From JBBQVS01 sp038211295 (GTDB taxonomy: Bacteria > Chloroflexota > Ktedonobacteria > Ktedonobacterales > Ktedonobacteraceae): a DNA stretch of 44,232 nucleotides. Of this stretch, positions 15,938 to 24,543 are shown in pieces (positions within the stretch are counted from its first letter, which is position 1; every line of letters starts with the position of its first letter). The translations under genes and the position numbers were made by a program. The stretch is taken from NCBI GenBank assembly GCA_038211295.1, contig JBBQVS010000027.1, positions 1 through 44,232 on the forward strand, written 5' to 3'. Under the pieces are notes generated by a model. That model searched no databases. It had not been told where the DNA came from and saw only the letters and a program-made list of their open reading frames with translations.

Positions 15938-18034
15938 GTGTCGCAAACTGTTGTTGAAAAAGAAGACATACAGGGGGACGAACATAGTCACGGTGGAACA
16001 CTGCTGGGGCCTCTTCTCTGCTGGGCCGTGGTGTTTGCGGACATCGGAACCTCCGTCTATTATGTACCGGGCATCCTCTATGGAAGTGTTGGCAACCTTG
16101 CCGGCTTCTTTGTTTTACTCACCATGTCCGTCTTTATTCTTCTCACACTCAAGTATGCAGAAGTTACACACCGTTTTCCACAGGGTGGAGGCGTCGTCAC
16201 AGTCGCCGCTGCCGCCCTCAATACATGGATGGGTGCTTTGGGGGGCATGTTTATTCTCGTCGATTATTTCCTGACGGCGGCTATCAGTTGCCTTTCTGGA
16301 ATGCAGTATCTTAGCGTTGTGTTGCCCGCGCTGAGTATAAGCATCGCTGTGCCGCTCTTTGGCGCAATTCAGTTACCCTTGCTTTTCCTCACAATAGGCG
16401 TGCTTATCTTACTGGGTATTCTCAACTGGGTGGGTATCAGTGAAAGCGCAAAGGTGAGTTTTGTCGGCGCAATTATCGCGTTCGCAAGCAACATTGCTAT
16501 TCTTATCACCGTCTTTACTCATCTTTCATTTTCCACATTTATGCAGCTTTTCGGGGAAGCGTTCTCGGCGAACGCACTGACGCCAAAGTCGCTCTTAATC
16601 GGCTTTGCTGGCTCTTTCCTGGCGTTTTCTGGCCTGGAAAGCATCTCACAGCTTTCTCCTGTCATGAAGACGCCACGCAAGAGAATCGCGGGCATCGCGC
16701 TCTTACTGGTTGTACTGACAATCGGTATTACCAGTCCGTTACTCACGATGTTCTCGACGCTACTGCAACCCGGAGAAGCCCACAACCCGATTCTTCGTAG
16801 TCAACTTATCTCATTACTCGCCGGTCACTGGGGCAACGGACTGCTACAGACAGAGGTTGCGATCAGCGCAAGTGCGTTGCTTGTCTTCGCCAGCAATACC
16901 GCCATCATCGGAGCCTATCATGTGTTCATGGCACTTTCTCGTTTAGGCTTTTTTCCCGCGTTCGTGCTCAAACGCAACAAAATCCGCAACACACCGCACT
17001 ACTCTATTATGCTTGCGACGGGTATTCCTATTCTGGTGCTCCTGCTCGTGCTGGGAAATATCGACGTGCTTGGCGACATGTACGCTTTTGGCTTGCTGGG
17101 CGCGTTCACGCTTACATGCCTGAGTCTAGATATCATCCGCTATAGAGATCGTCGCGCCGCCCATAGGCAGAAGTATCCACATGTAGAGCCTGTTCAAGAC
17201 GCGAGAGCAACAACCGATTTGGTCGCGCTTGATATCTCTTATGATGAGCAACATGTTGAAGAAAATTATAACAGTGAGAGTAACGAGAATGGTTCTAACG
17301 GAGCAAACGGCAGCAACGGTGTTTACGATCCAATAATGCCTGTTGGCGTTTCCTTACGCAAAAGACTACGGAGCGCGTGGGTATGGGTGGATTTCGCGCT
17401 GGGCATTCTTACCACACTCCTTGTCATTGTCGCGTGGTCAACAAACCTTGTCGCGAAACCACTGGCGACACTCTTTGGTGGTTCGGTCACGCTGATTGGT
17501 ATGTCAATCTCATACCTCAACTATCGTAATCAAGCAGCACAAGGCAAAACTCCTATTCGTATCGTTTCGCTCAGCAGCATCGAGCAACTTTCACACGCGA
17601 CTCTAGCCGTACTTTTAACAGGAAAGGAAAAGCACAATTCGCTGGTTGTGCAGGCCGCGACAAAACATACCAATGGGAAACCACTTGTGTTTCTCTACGT
17701 GGGCGAACCAAAGAATGCGCCTCCACTACAACCATTCGAGTATTACGAACCGTATATGTATGATGAGACGGCTATTCAAACGCTGAGAACGGCGGAAACA
17801 ATGATGCTTGCCACAAACGCAAACGTCGTACCACAGTTTTTGTACAGGCCAATTCAGCAGATCTCTGAGGCACAGGAAGCGGAAATTGTGACGCGCATCT
17901 GGCAAACTATGCGTCCGCACGAAATACTTATAGCCGCGGATGATGTACGTATGTTGGAAAGCATCAGTCCCAACCGCATCCGCTACGAAACACTCGTTGG
18001 TGGCAAGGTTGCACACCTTGTCTCACAATGGTAA
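15938..18034 (+). CDS. APC-superfamily permease with cytosolic C-terminal domain
   Basis: A 698-residue secondary transporter. AAAGGA nine bases upstream selects the GTG at 15938. Residues ~25-400 form about eleven to twelve hydrophobic helices with the APC-type unwound helix 1 region (WAVVFADIGTSVYYVPG), so amino acids or a cation such as K+ are the likely substrates. Next comes a charged linker with a low-complexity Asn/Gly/Ser stretch (ENGSNGANGSNG, ~450), one more pair of helices, and a ~150-residue soluble domain (SSIEQLSHATLAVLLTGKEK...) that looks like a universal-stress or nucleotide-binding-type fold. KimA-like potassium importers share this build, but sequence alone does not prove that function. 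It is divergent from gltB. Confidence 0.88.
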   Translation: MSQTVVEKEDIQGDEHSHGGTLLGPLLCWAVVFADIGTSVYYVPGILYGSVGNLAGFFVLLTMSVFILLTLKYAEVTHRFPQGGGVVTVAAAALNTWMGALGGMFILVDYFLTAAISCLSGMQYLSVVLPALSISIAVPLFGAIQLPLLFLTIGVLILLGILNWVGISESAKVSFVGAIIAFASNIAILITVFTHLSFSTFMQLFGEAFSANALTPKSLLIGFAGSFLAFSGLESISQLSPVMKTPRKRIAGIALLLVVLTIGITSPLLTMFSTLLQPGEAHNPILRSQLISLLAGHWGNGLLQTEVAISASALLVFASNTAIIGAYHVFMALSRLGFFPAFVLKRNKIRNTPHYSIMLATGIPILVLLLVLGNIDVLGDMYAFGLLGAFTLTCLSLDIIRYRDRRAAHRQKYPHVEPVQDARATTDLVALDISYDEQHVEENYNSESNENGSNGANGSNGVYDPIMPVGVSLRKRLRSAWVWVDFALGILTTLLVIVAWSTNLVAKPLATLFGGSVTLIGMSISYLNYRNQAAQGKTPIRIVSLSSIEQLSHATLAVLLTGKEKHNSLVVQAATKHTNGKPLVFLYVGEPKNAPPLQPFEYYEPYMYDETAIQTLRTAETMMLATNANVVPQFLYRPIQQISEAQEAEIVTRIWQTMRPHEILIAADDVRMLESISPNRIRYETLVGGKVAHLVSQW

Positions 18035-18048
18035 GGACAGAAGATGTT

Positions 18049-18067
18049 GGATATGACAGTCATATCC
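18049..18067. terminator. short hairpin between convergent permease and kinase genes
   Basis: GGATATGAC-A-GTCATATCC is a perfect inverted repeat 15 bases after the permease stop. It overlaps the last codons and TGA of the kinase on the minus strand. With a realistic loop it leaves a six- to eight-bp stem and no T tract, so it is a weak terminator candidate. Confidence 0.35.
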
Positions 18068-19217
18068 GCCGCGTTAGTGGTTGTCCACATTTCGTGCAAA
18101 AACGATTGCTTAGCGGATTAGGATTACCACAAAGCAGACACTGGTTCATAGTATAGCCACAGCGTGTACAGAAGCGCATCTGTGGCTTGTTCAGCTGCCG
18201 ACAGTTTGGGCAGGCATAGCCTTCGGTTAGGTACGGCCCAGATTGTGGATTGAGTCGCGGTTGCGCGTACTCGTGGCCTCTGCTCAATGGTGCTGAAGGT
18301 CTCACAGTCGGTATATCTTCAAGCTGCCCCTGTGGCGGCACTATCGGATAATGCCCCGTCTGAATACGTGGTTGCATCTGCACAAGCTCCAGCGCGTCCG
18401 CGACATCACTTGCCTGCTGGTAGCGTTGCGTCGGATTTTTCATTAGGGCGGTGAGAATAATTTGCTCTATCGCGGATGGAAGCTGCGGGTTGAGCAAGCT
18501 TGGACGCGGGGGCGCGGTGTAAATGTGACTGTGGGCAAGCGCGGGATAGTTTTCGCCAAGAAATGGTGTCCGACCTACTAATGCCTCGAATAGCATAATG
18601 CCAAGCGCGTAGATGTCGGCGCGTCCATCGACAGCTCCCCCCAGACACTGCTCCGGCGACATATATTCAGGCGTACCGACGCCTGCCCCCGGACGCGTGA
18701 GTTGCTCCTTGGTGCTTGCTAGCACCTTCGCGATGCCAAAGTCCGACAGAATGGGACGACCAGAGCGATCCATCAAGACATTGACCGGCTTTACGTCGCG
18801 ATGCACAACGCCCTGCTCATGGGCATAGGCCAACGCCCCCGCAAGCTGAATAAAAATTGGGAGTGCCTCAGCTATATCCATCGCACGCCCTTGCGCGTGC
18901 AGTTGGTCAAGACGGTGTTTAAGCGTTCCACTCTCGACAAGCTGCATAACAATGTAGAGATGTCCATTTTGCTCGCTGGCATCATGTACGGTAACGATAT
19001 TGGGATGCGAGAGACGCGCGACTAGCTTCGCCTCAAGATTGAAACGCTCAACAAAACTGCGGTCTGCGGCGTACCAGGGGGGAAGCACTTTCACCGCGAC
19101 TTCACGGTCCAGGCTCTCCTGATGTGCTCGATAGACGCGAGCCATGCCGCCTTGACCCAGGGGGGCAAGAATTCGATAGTTGCCCAACATTGTGCCTAGT
19201 AAATCGTCTCGTTGCAT
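18060..19217 (-). CDS. Hanks-type Ser/Thr protein kinase with C-terminal zinc ribbons
   Basis: A 385-residue kinase with an intact catalytic core: glycine loop GQGGMARVYRA, Lys43 in VAVKVL, HRD at 139-141 (VVHRDVKPVN), DFG at 159-161 and the APE-like EYMSPEQ. There is no transmembrane segment or PASTA domain. The last ~60 residues carry four C-x2-C pairs (ACPNC...FCTRCG...CLLCG...FCTKCG) forming two tandem zinc ribbons, which may act as a protein-interaction or localisation module. It follows the TM-FHA gene and the kinase-FHA gene on the same strand, suggesting a phosphothreonine signalling module. The RBS before the ATG is weak (GAGAGAAG). Confidence 0.94.
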   Translation of the reverse strand: MQRDDLLGTMLGNYRILAPLGQGGMARVYRAHQESLDREVAVKVLPPWYAADRSFVERFNLEAKLVARLSHPNIVTVHDASEQNGHLYIVMQLVESGTLKHRLDQLHAQGRAMDIAEALPIFIQLAGALAYAHEQGVVHRDVKPVNVLMDRSGRPILSDFGIAKVLASTKEQLTRPGAGVGTPEYMSPEQCLGGAVDGRADIYALGIMLFEALVGRTPFLGENYPALAHSHIYTAPPRPSLLNPQLPSAIEQIILTALMKNPTQRYQQASDVADALELVQMQPRIQTGHYPIVPPQGQLEDIPTVRPSAPLSRGHEYAQPRLNPQSGPYLTEGYACPNCRQLNKPQMRFCTRCGYTMNQCLLCGNPNPLSNRFCTKCGQPLTRRI

Positions 19218-19256
19218 TGTTACGCGGAACTTCTCTCTTATTTATGACAGTAGCAC

Positions 19257-19335
19257 ATGAGGGCGCGATACATCAGGCATCTATGCCTCGCAGAGATGCG
19301 AAGGTATAGAGATATGCTTGATGTACCACGCCTCA
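19257..19335 (-). repeat. large imperfect nested hairpin between FHA and kinase genes
   Basis: Outer arms (TGAGGGCGCGATACATCAGG and the complement of CTTGATGTACCACGCCTCA) pair over about 22 bp with one bulge and three mismatches. An inner stem (CTATGCCTCGC with GCGAAGGTATAG) closes the centre. It fills most of the 128-bp gap after the TM-FHA stop. It may terminate or attenuate read-through into the kinase, or be a remnant repeat element. Confidence 0.5.
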
Positions 19336-19345
19336 TATAGTGTGG

Positions 19346-20647
19346 CTAGTTACGAGCGAAGACAAGCACCGTTTGACCAAGTTGAATACGATCACCTTCT
19401 TGCAATGGGAATATCTGGAATTTGCCGACCAGTTGCCCGTTGACCTTTGTGCCATTCGCGCTTCCCTCGTCTTTGAGAGCATACTGCCCGTTCCCCTGAT
19501 TGACAACAGAGGCGTGCAAGCGTGAAACCGCCAGGTCTTCTAGGAAGATGTCACTCTCACGACTACGCCCGATACTGAGCGACTCTTTGACAATCTTATA
19601 TTCGCGTCCAGGCTCTTTACCTTCTTCGACACGTACAAGACCCAGGCCGCCCGATGGACGCATCATCGTCTTGTCGCCATCGTTATTATTGAGAAAGCCG
19701 CCATCAGCATTGGCGAATGGCGCACCTTGATTTTGCGATAAGCCAGGGCCACCCTGTCCAAAAGGCTGTTGTGGAGCTGACGGTTGTTGCCACGCTGGTG
19801 CTTGTTGCGGCTGTGGCACACTTCCAACAGCTCCAAAGCCGCCCGGCGTATTCTGTGCTGCCGGTGCGCCCCATGCGTCCGGGCCGCCAGTCGGGGCCAT
19901 CTGTCCATTCTGGCCCACGCCACCAAAGCCGGGTTGATTCCAGGAAGGGCCGGAACTCATTCCCCCACCAAACGCGTTTGGAGCCTGCGGTGCGGCGGGT
20001 GCGCCCCACTGCTGCTGCTGTGGCGAGGCGGGAGGTGGTTGACCCCAGGGTTCTTGCGCCACGGGTGCAGGCTCTGCCTCCCAGGGAGCACGACCTCCAC
20101 CCATACTATTCTGATTGCCTTGAGCATCCCAGGGATTCGCGGCGGCTGGCTGTGTGCCAGGGTTGCCTCCACCCCATTGATTGCCCATTGGGCCACCAGC
20201 TTGCCCATTTTGCCCATTTTGCCCACCCCAGGGGCCTGTTTGTTGCTGCTGCATTCCCGCGGGTGCGCCCCAGGGACTCGCGGCTTGCTGCATGGGGGCG
20301 TTCTGTTGACCGTTCCCATTCCATGCGGGTTGCTGGGCCTGCGGAGGATTATTCGCGCCGCCCCAGGCTCCGTTCTGCGGGCCTCCATTTTGCTGAGACC
20401 ACGCGGGCGCGTCATTGCCCGCACCCTGCGGATTCCAGTTCCCCGACTGCTGCTGTGCCTGCTGACGTTGCCAGTCACTGTTCGCTGTGCCTGCCGCAGC
20501 TTTCGCGCCCTTCTTGCCACCACTACGGTAGACGAAGAAGCCGCCAATCGCGACAACCAACGCTAGAACCACAAGCGCAATGGCAATGACTGGCCCTGAA
20601 ACGGGAAGCTGTACAGCAACAACCAAGAGCGTAAGTTGTCCATACAT
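19346..20647 (-). CDS. membrane-anchored FHA-domain protein with long Gln/Asn/Pro/Gly-rich linker
   Basis: A 433-residue protein. Residues ~18-42 are hydrophobic (VIAIALVVLALVVAIGGFFV) and followed by basic RSGGKKGAK, so the rest is cytosolic. Residues ~60-335 are low complexity, with repeated AWGAPA-, GQNGQ- and PQQQQW-like units. The last ~95 residues are a canonical FHA domain: SIGRSRESD, the SRLHA phosphothreonine-binding motif and SANGTKVNG. FHA domains bind phosphothreonine peptides, so the likely ligand is a protein phosphorylated by one of the flanking kinases, probably within the linker or on the kinases themselves (inference). AAGGG precedes the ATG. Confidence 0.93.
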   Translation of the reverse strand: MYGQLTLLVVAVQLPVSGPVIAIALVVLALVVAIGGFFVYRSGGKKGAKAAAGTANSDWQRQQAQQQSGNWNPQGAGNDAPAWSQQNGGPQNGAWGGANNPPQAQQPAWNGNGQQNAPMQQAASPWGAPAGMQQQQTGPWGGQNGQNGQAGGPMGNQWGGGNPGTQPAAANPWDAQGNQNSMGGGRAPWEAEPAPVAQEPWGQPPPASPQQQQWGAPAAPQAPNAFGGGMSSGPSWNQPGFGGVGQNGQMAPTGGPDAWGAPAAQNTPGGFGAVGSVPQPQQAPAWQQPSAPQQPFGQGGPGLSQNQGAPFANADGGFLNNNDGDKTMMRPSGGLGLVRVEEGKEPGREYKIVKESLSIGRSRESDIFLEDLAVSRLHASVVNQGNGQYALKDEGSANGTKVNGQLVGKFQIFPLQEGDRIQLGQTVLVFARN

Positions 20648-20721
20648 AATAGTTTACCCTTCTGCTCGTAGGGGCGGTAGAGGAGGGACGCATGTTTTCT
20701 CGAACAGCGTGTCTCTCTGCC

Positions 20722-20739
20722 ACCCGATCTCAATCGGGT
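20722..20739. repeat. short hairpin upstream of the FHA gene
   Basis: ACCCGAT-CTCA-ATCGGGT is a seven-bp perfect stem in the 216-bp gap between the kinase-FHA stop and the FHA start. A second small dyad, GCAGGT...ACCTGC, lies at about 20791-20811. Either could end the upstream transcript; neither has a T tract. Confidence 0.35.
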
Positions 20740-20863
20740 ATCACTGAGTAGATACCCCTACAACTGCGACATAGTACGTGTCAGAACGAACAGCAGGTGT
20801 ATAGCAGACCTGCGAAAAGAAGGTCTCTCTACCCTGCACATTCGTGCCTGTATACACCGCACC

Positions 20864-22114
20864 TTATCGCATTTCAAAACGTACCTCGACACTGCCAAAG
20901 CGAAGGACATCACCATCTTTGAGTGTACGTTCCTCGTGTGGTGTCAAGATGACTCCATTTAAGCGTGTTTTATTTAAAGCATTCAAGTCTTCAACGGTAA
21001 ACACGCCTTGCTGATTACGCAAGTACGCATGGCGTCGCCCAACCGTTTTGTCCCCCAGAGTAACCTCTGGAAAGATACCGAGAATTGGATCCTGTCTGCC
21101 TACGATCATCAATTCTCCCTTCAAAGGAATCGACTTCCCATCAGCGAGAACAACGATACGCGCTTCCTTTTGCGGTACAGGTCGGGCTGCATTCGCGTGA
21201 ATACCATGATTGCTGTTGCCCCGTTGCTCCTGCATCGGACCAACGGGCTGCATTGGTCGCTTCTCGACGGGCGCGGACACGACCCGCTCGTGAATCTGCT
21301 CCAGTGCCGCAACAAACTCCTGCGGAGTCGCGTAACGATCCGTCGGCGATTTTGCCAAAGCCTTCTGCATGAATATGTCCATCTCCATTGGGAGATCATG
21401 CCGCAGACGACAGAGAGAAGGCACAGGATCATTCATGTGTTTGATAACAATATCAACCGCCGACTCCGCCTGAAAGGGCGGCACACCTGCCAACATCTCA
21501 AACAATACGGTTGCGACTGAGTAGAGATCGGAGCGCGTATCTGCCGAACGCCCGCTCTCTGCTTGCTCTGGCGAAATATAATAGGCTGTACCCATAAACA
21601 CGTTCGATTGAGTGAGCGTAACGGTTTCGCGACTACGAGCAAGGCCAAAGTCAGTAATCTTCACCATATCTTTGCTATTCACAAGAATATTTTGCGGCTT
21701 GATATCTCTGTGTACCACTCCTTGCGCGTATGCTGTGTCTAGCCCTTCCGCGATCTGGCGTGCATAATTCAATGCATGTAACGTATCCATCTGCCCTTCC
21801 GTGAGCATATGATACTTCAGGTTTTGCCCGTCGATATAATCCATTACAATATAATGCATGTTGTCATCATTGCCATAATCGACGATGCGTACAATATGGG
21901 GGTCGCTCAAATTCAAGAGTATGTGGGCTTCGCGCTGGAAACGGGCGAGGAGTTCGTCGTCATTCGATAGTTCGAGGTGCATCATCTTAATCGCATAGAT
22001 ATGGTTATCTTCCAGGTCCCGCGCAATATAGACGGTGGCAAAACTGCCCCGCCCTCGCTCATCAATTAGCTTATAGCGACCCTTGATGACACGTCCTGTC
22101 ATGTCACCATTCAT
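20864..22114 (-). CDS. Ser/Thr protein kinase with C-terminal FHA domain
   Basis: A 416-residue cytosolic kinase. The frame is open to 22228, but GGGAGGAG lies just before the ATG at 22114, and the promoter at 22220-22248 places the transcript start inside the longer frame, so 22114 is the real start. Kinase core: GRGSFATVYIA, Lys43, HRD 135-137 (VVHRDIKPQN), DFG 155-157, YISPEQ. After a short linker with Gln/Asn-rich sequence comes an FHA domain (~325-416: TVGRRHAYL, LNALNKTRLNG) that would bind phosphothreonine. This architecture suggests autophosphorylation-dependent self-binding or recruitment. It is the first gene of the three-gene signalling cluster. Confidence 0.94.
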   Translation of the reverse strand: MNGDMTGRVIKGRYKLIDERGRGSFATVYIARDLEDNHIYAIKMMHLELSNDDELLARFQREAHILLNLSDPHIVRIVDYGNDDNMHYIVMDYIDGQNLKYHMLTEGQMDTLHALNYARQIAEGLDTAYAQGVVHRDIKPQNILVNSKDMVKITDFGLARSRETVTLTQSNVFMGTAYYISPEQAESGRSADTRSDLYSVATVLFEMLAGVPPFQAESAVDIVIKHMNDPVPSLCRLRHDLPMEMDIFMQKALAKSPTDRYATPQEFVAALEQIHERVVSAPVEKRPMQPVGPMQEQRGNSNHGIHANAARPVPQKEARIVVLADGKSIPLKGELMIVGRQDPILGIFPEVTLGDKTVGRRHAYLRNQQGVFTVEDLNALNKTRLNGVILTPHEERTLKDGDVLRFGSVEVRFEMR

Positions 22115-22219
22115 GAAAAACTCCTCCCGCGACTCTACGGTATGCTCACTATATAGATTGCCAGACGCCAGGCTCTGTGCTTTTTTGTAGACGGGCAGCA
22201 AAGAATAGCTTGCGGCTTT

Positions 22220-22248
22220 ATTATACACTATCTCTAAGCGTGTGTCAT
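22220..22248 (-). promoter_or_regulatory. promoter of the kinase-FHA gene
   Basis: On the minus strand: ATGACA (22248-22243), a 17-base spacer, TATAAT (22225-22220). A strong sigma70-type match. Transcription should start near 22213, downstream of the first ATG of the open frame, which supports the internal start codon. Confidence 0.75.
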
Positions 22249-22371
22249 GCTGACTCTCCGCTTATGCTATCCTTTTTACGTCTTGCTAGTATCAACGTTG
22301 CAGAATGGCAAATACATCGTACCTCGTGGAAAGTACCGTCTGTTACGACAGGATTTCTCACAAGCTCCCCT

Positions 22372-23316
22372 CTATCCGAACATTTCGCTGATGCTCTCGC
22401 GGTCATGAATGCGCCGAATGGCCTCGCCAAACAGGGATGCGACAGAAACCACCTCGATCTTGTTCGAGAACTCGACGGGCTGATTTTCCACAGTGTCAGT
22501 CATAATCAAGCTTTTGAGCGGACTAGCGTCGATACGCTCGACGGAACCCTTCGCCAGCACGCCATGCGTCACAACCGCGTGAACGTCGCGTGCGCCCCGT
22601 TCCAGCAGCTTGATTGACGCGTCCACTAGCGTACCGCCAGAGATGGTAAAGTCGTCAACGATCACAACATTTTTGTCTTTGACATCGCCAATGATATGCA
22701 AGACCGAGGCTTTTTCGTCGTGGGCGAGTCGCTCTTTATCAGCGATGGCGATAGAGACGCCGAGGCTGGAGGCGAAGCGGCGGGCCTGTTTCGCGAAGCC
22801 GACATCAGGCGAAACGATCACAAGATCGTCCAGACCTAACGCCTTGATGCGCTCGCAGAGCAGTGGCAGGGCATACAGATTATCAACAGGCTTATGGAAA
22901 AAACCTTGAATCTGGGGGGCGTGCAAGTCCATCGTGACCACGCGATCTGCGCCCGCGACCTCGATGGCGTCGGCGCAAACTCGCGCCCGAATAGAGACGC
23001 GCGGCTCGTCCTTCTTGTCGCCTTTCGCATAACTGAAATAGGGAATGAGCACCGTCACCTCGGCGGCACCAGCACGCTTGAACGCGTCAATCCAGAATAA
23101 CAGTTCCATAAAATTGTCATTGGCGGGGAAGACGGTGGACTGAACAAGATACACGCGCCGCCCACGCACATTATCCTGAATGCGTACAAAAATATTGCCA
23201 TCGGAGAAGCGCAGGGTCTCGTTTTTGCCTTGTGGAATGTTCAGGTATTCGCAGATATGAGTTGTGAGCCTTCTGCTACCACTTCCCGCGAAAATCGCCA
23301 TGCCATCGGGTTCCAT
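22372..23316 (-). CDS. prs: ribose-phosphate pyrophosphokinase (PRPP synthetase)
   Basis: Makes PRPP from ribose 5-phosphate and ATP for purine, pyrimidine, His and Trp synthesis. At 314 residues it has the normal family length. Visible motifs are FSDGNIFVRIQDNVRG, VTVLIPYFSYAKGDKKDE, VVTMDLHAPQIQGFF with VDNLYALP, and the PRPP-binding loop VVIVDDFTISGGT. Two spots differ from the classical enzymes. The flexible-loop region reads PRVSIRARV rather than the usual APISAKL, with Arg near the catalytic Lys position. The PRPP loop has TISGGT instead of the usual D-T-x-G-T. It may thus belong to a divergent subclass. AAGGAA eight bases upstream supports the ATG. It lies last in the glycosyltransferase run. 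Confidence 0.93.
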   Translation of the reverse strand: MEPDGMAIFAGSGSRRLTTHICEYLNIPQGKNETLRFSDGNIFVRIQDNVRGRRVYLVQSTVFPANDNFMELLFWIDAFKRAGAAEVTVLIPYFSYAKGDKKDEPRVSIRARVCADAIEVAGADRVVTMDLHAPQIQGFFHKPVDNLYALPLLCERIKALGLDDLVIVSPDVGFAKQARRFASSLGVSIAIADKERLAHDEKASVLHIIGDVKDKNVVIVDDFTISGGTLVDASIKLLERGARDVHAVVTHGVLAKGSVERIDASPLKSLIMTDTVENQPVEFSNKIEVVSVASLFGEAIRRIHDRESISEMFG

Positions 23317-23423
23317 GATGAAAGTTCCTTATGGTGAGACTAGAAAAACACATGAGAAAGTGACCGAAAAGCTTCTTCTCGGCCCCCTGTATCATATCAT
23401 TTTTCGCCGTTGGGCGTGATAAA

Positions 23424-24536
23424 TCACGCCATCATTTCGTTGTACACGTCGTAGGTCTGCTTCGCGATCTGTTGCTGAGTGTAATTGTCCAGCACGCGTC
23501 GCCGCCCACGTCGCGCGAGGTCAGCGTAATACATTGAATCATCGAGCAATTTCTGGACGCAACGGGCAAGGTCTTGAGCATCACCCTCTTTGAAAACAAG
23601 CCCTGCATCACCAATGACATGCGGAATCTCGCCGCTTGTGGAGCCGATAACGGGCGTCTCACAAGCCATTGACTCCGGCAGGACGCGCCCAAATTGCTCA
23701 ATCCAGTTGGGCTTCGAGATTGAGGGCAACACGAAGGTGTCAAGCTGCTCCATTTCGTGCGGGACCTCATACGTGGGAACGCTCCCTTTGAAAATGACGC
23801 GCTCCGTCAGACCTAACCGGGCCGCTTGCTCCTCAAGGACGCTTTTCATTGGCCCGTTGCCGATGAAGACGCACCGACAATAATCAGGTAGAGCAGTGAG
23901 TGCCTCGACCATCAGTGTCAAGCCCTTTTCCTCTTTGAGCCGCCCGATGAAGCCAAGCGTGAAGGGGTCGTCAGGCTTGCGGGTAGAACGCGGCGCACTG
24001 CGTTTGTAGATGTCGGTGTCAAAGCCAAATTGCGGAATGACATGCACGGCACCTTTGTAGCCTTTACGCCGTAATACTCCCTCAGCATCGCGGTTGCCCG
24101 CAAGCGCGGCGGAGGCGTGTTTATAGTTGTACAGCTCCATCTGCCGAAATGGGGGCGGATAGTCGCGGTACAGGTTTTGCCACGTGAAGAAAAGTGTTTT
24201 TGCTTTGTGCTGTTGTGCCAGAAACATGGCTTGCGCGGTGGCGACGTTATATGGCTCCTCATCAATATGCACCACATTGGGTCGCACGTCGCGCATGATT
24301 TTCCCCAACTGTGGATAGTAGTGCAGGTGAAAGTTGCCGTTAAGCGTCATGGGCGTCACCAGCATGGTGTAGCCAGTTGTGTAGAGCCGTTCCAGCACCT
24401 GTTTGCTACCATCATCGCTCTGCCAGTATTCGGGCGTGACCACCGTCAATTCAACATCGGGCAATTTCGCGATCTCTTCGAGTTTGCGCTGCGAGGTTCC
24501 GGCGACGAGTGCTTTTGAAATCATGAGTATACGCAT
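23424..24536 (-). CDS. GT4-family glycosyltransferase (third of three)
   Basis: A GT-B fold, retaining glycosyltransferase of 370 residues. The frame is open to 24656, but the extra 40 residues are Arg-rich and overlap the upstream gene. MRILMISKAL at 24536, eight bases after the upstream stop, is the natural N terminus. The C-terminal half has LGFIGRLKEEKGL, VFIGNGP and the nucleotide-sugar binding segment RVLPESMACETPVIGS. The E-x7-E motif is seen as E...PE. The acceptor and sugar are unknown. With its two neighbours it probably builds a cell-surface glycan or glycolipid. It is soluble or peripheral to the membrane. Confidence 0.93.
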   Translation of the reverse strand: MRILMISKALVAGTSQRKLEEIAKLPDVELTVVTPEYWQSDDGSKQVLERLYTTGYTMLVTPMTLNGNFHLHYYPQLGKIMRDVRPNVVHIDEEPYNVATAQAMFLAQQHKAKTLFFTWQNLYRDYPPPFRQMELYNYKHASAALAGNRDAEGVLRRKGYKGAVHVIPQFGFDTDIYKRSAPRSTRKPDDPFTLGFIGRLKEEKGLTLMVEALTALPDYCRCVFIGNGPMKSVLEEQAARLGLTERVIFKGSVPTYEVPHEMEQLDTFVLPSISKPNWIEQFGRVLPESMACETPVIGSTSGEIPHVIGDAGLVFKEGDAQDLARCVQKLLDDSMYYADLARRGRRRVLDNYTQQQIAKQTYDVYNEMMA

Positions 24537-24543
24537 TGTTGCT

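Noticed and set aside
20155..20235. Tandem TTGCCCATT repeats as a regulatory array
   Set aside because: They lie inside the FHA linker and encode its MGQNGQ-like repeats.
19717..20589. 290-codon frame on the plus strand opposite the FHA gene
   Set aside because: A shadow of the repetitive low-complexity linker: Arg/Pro/His-rich nonsense with no RBS, while the minus-strand frame ends in a clear FHA domain.
22177..22617. 146-codon plus-strand frame over the prs 3' end and the kinase promoter
   Set aside because: No RBS or motif; it overlaps a well-supported gene and a promoter.
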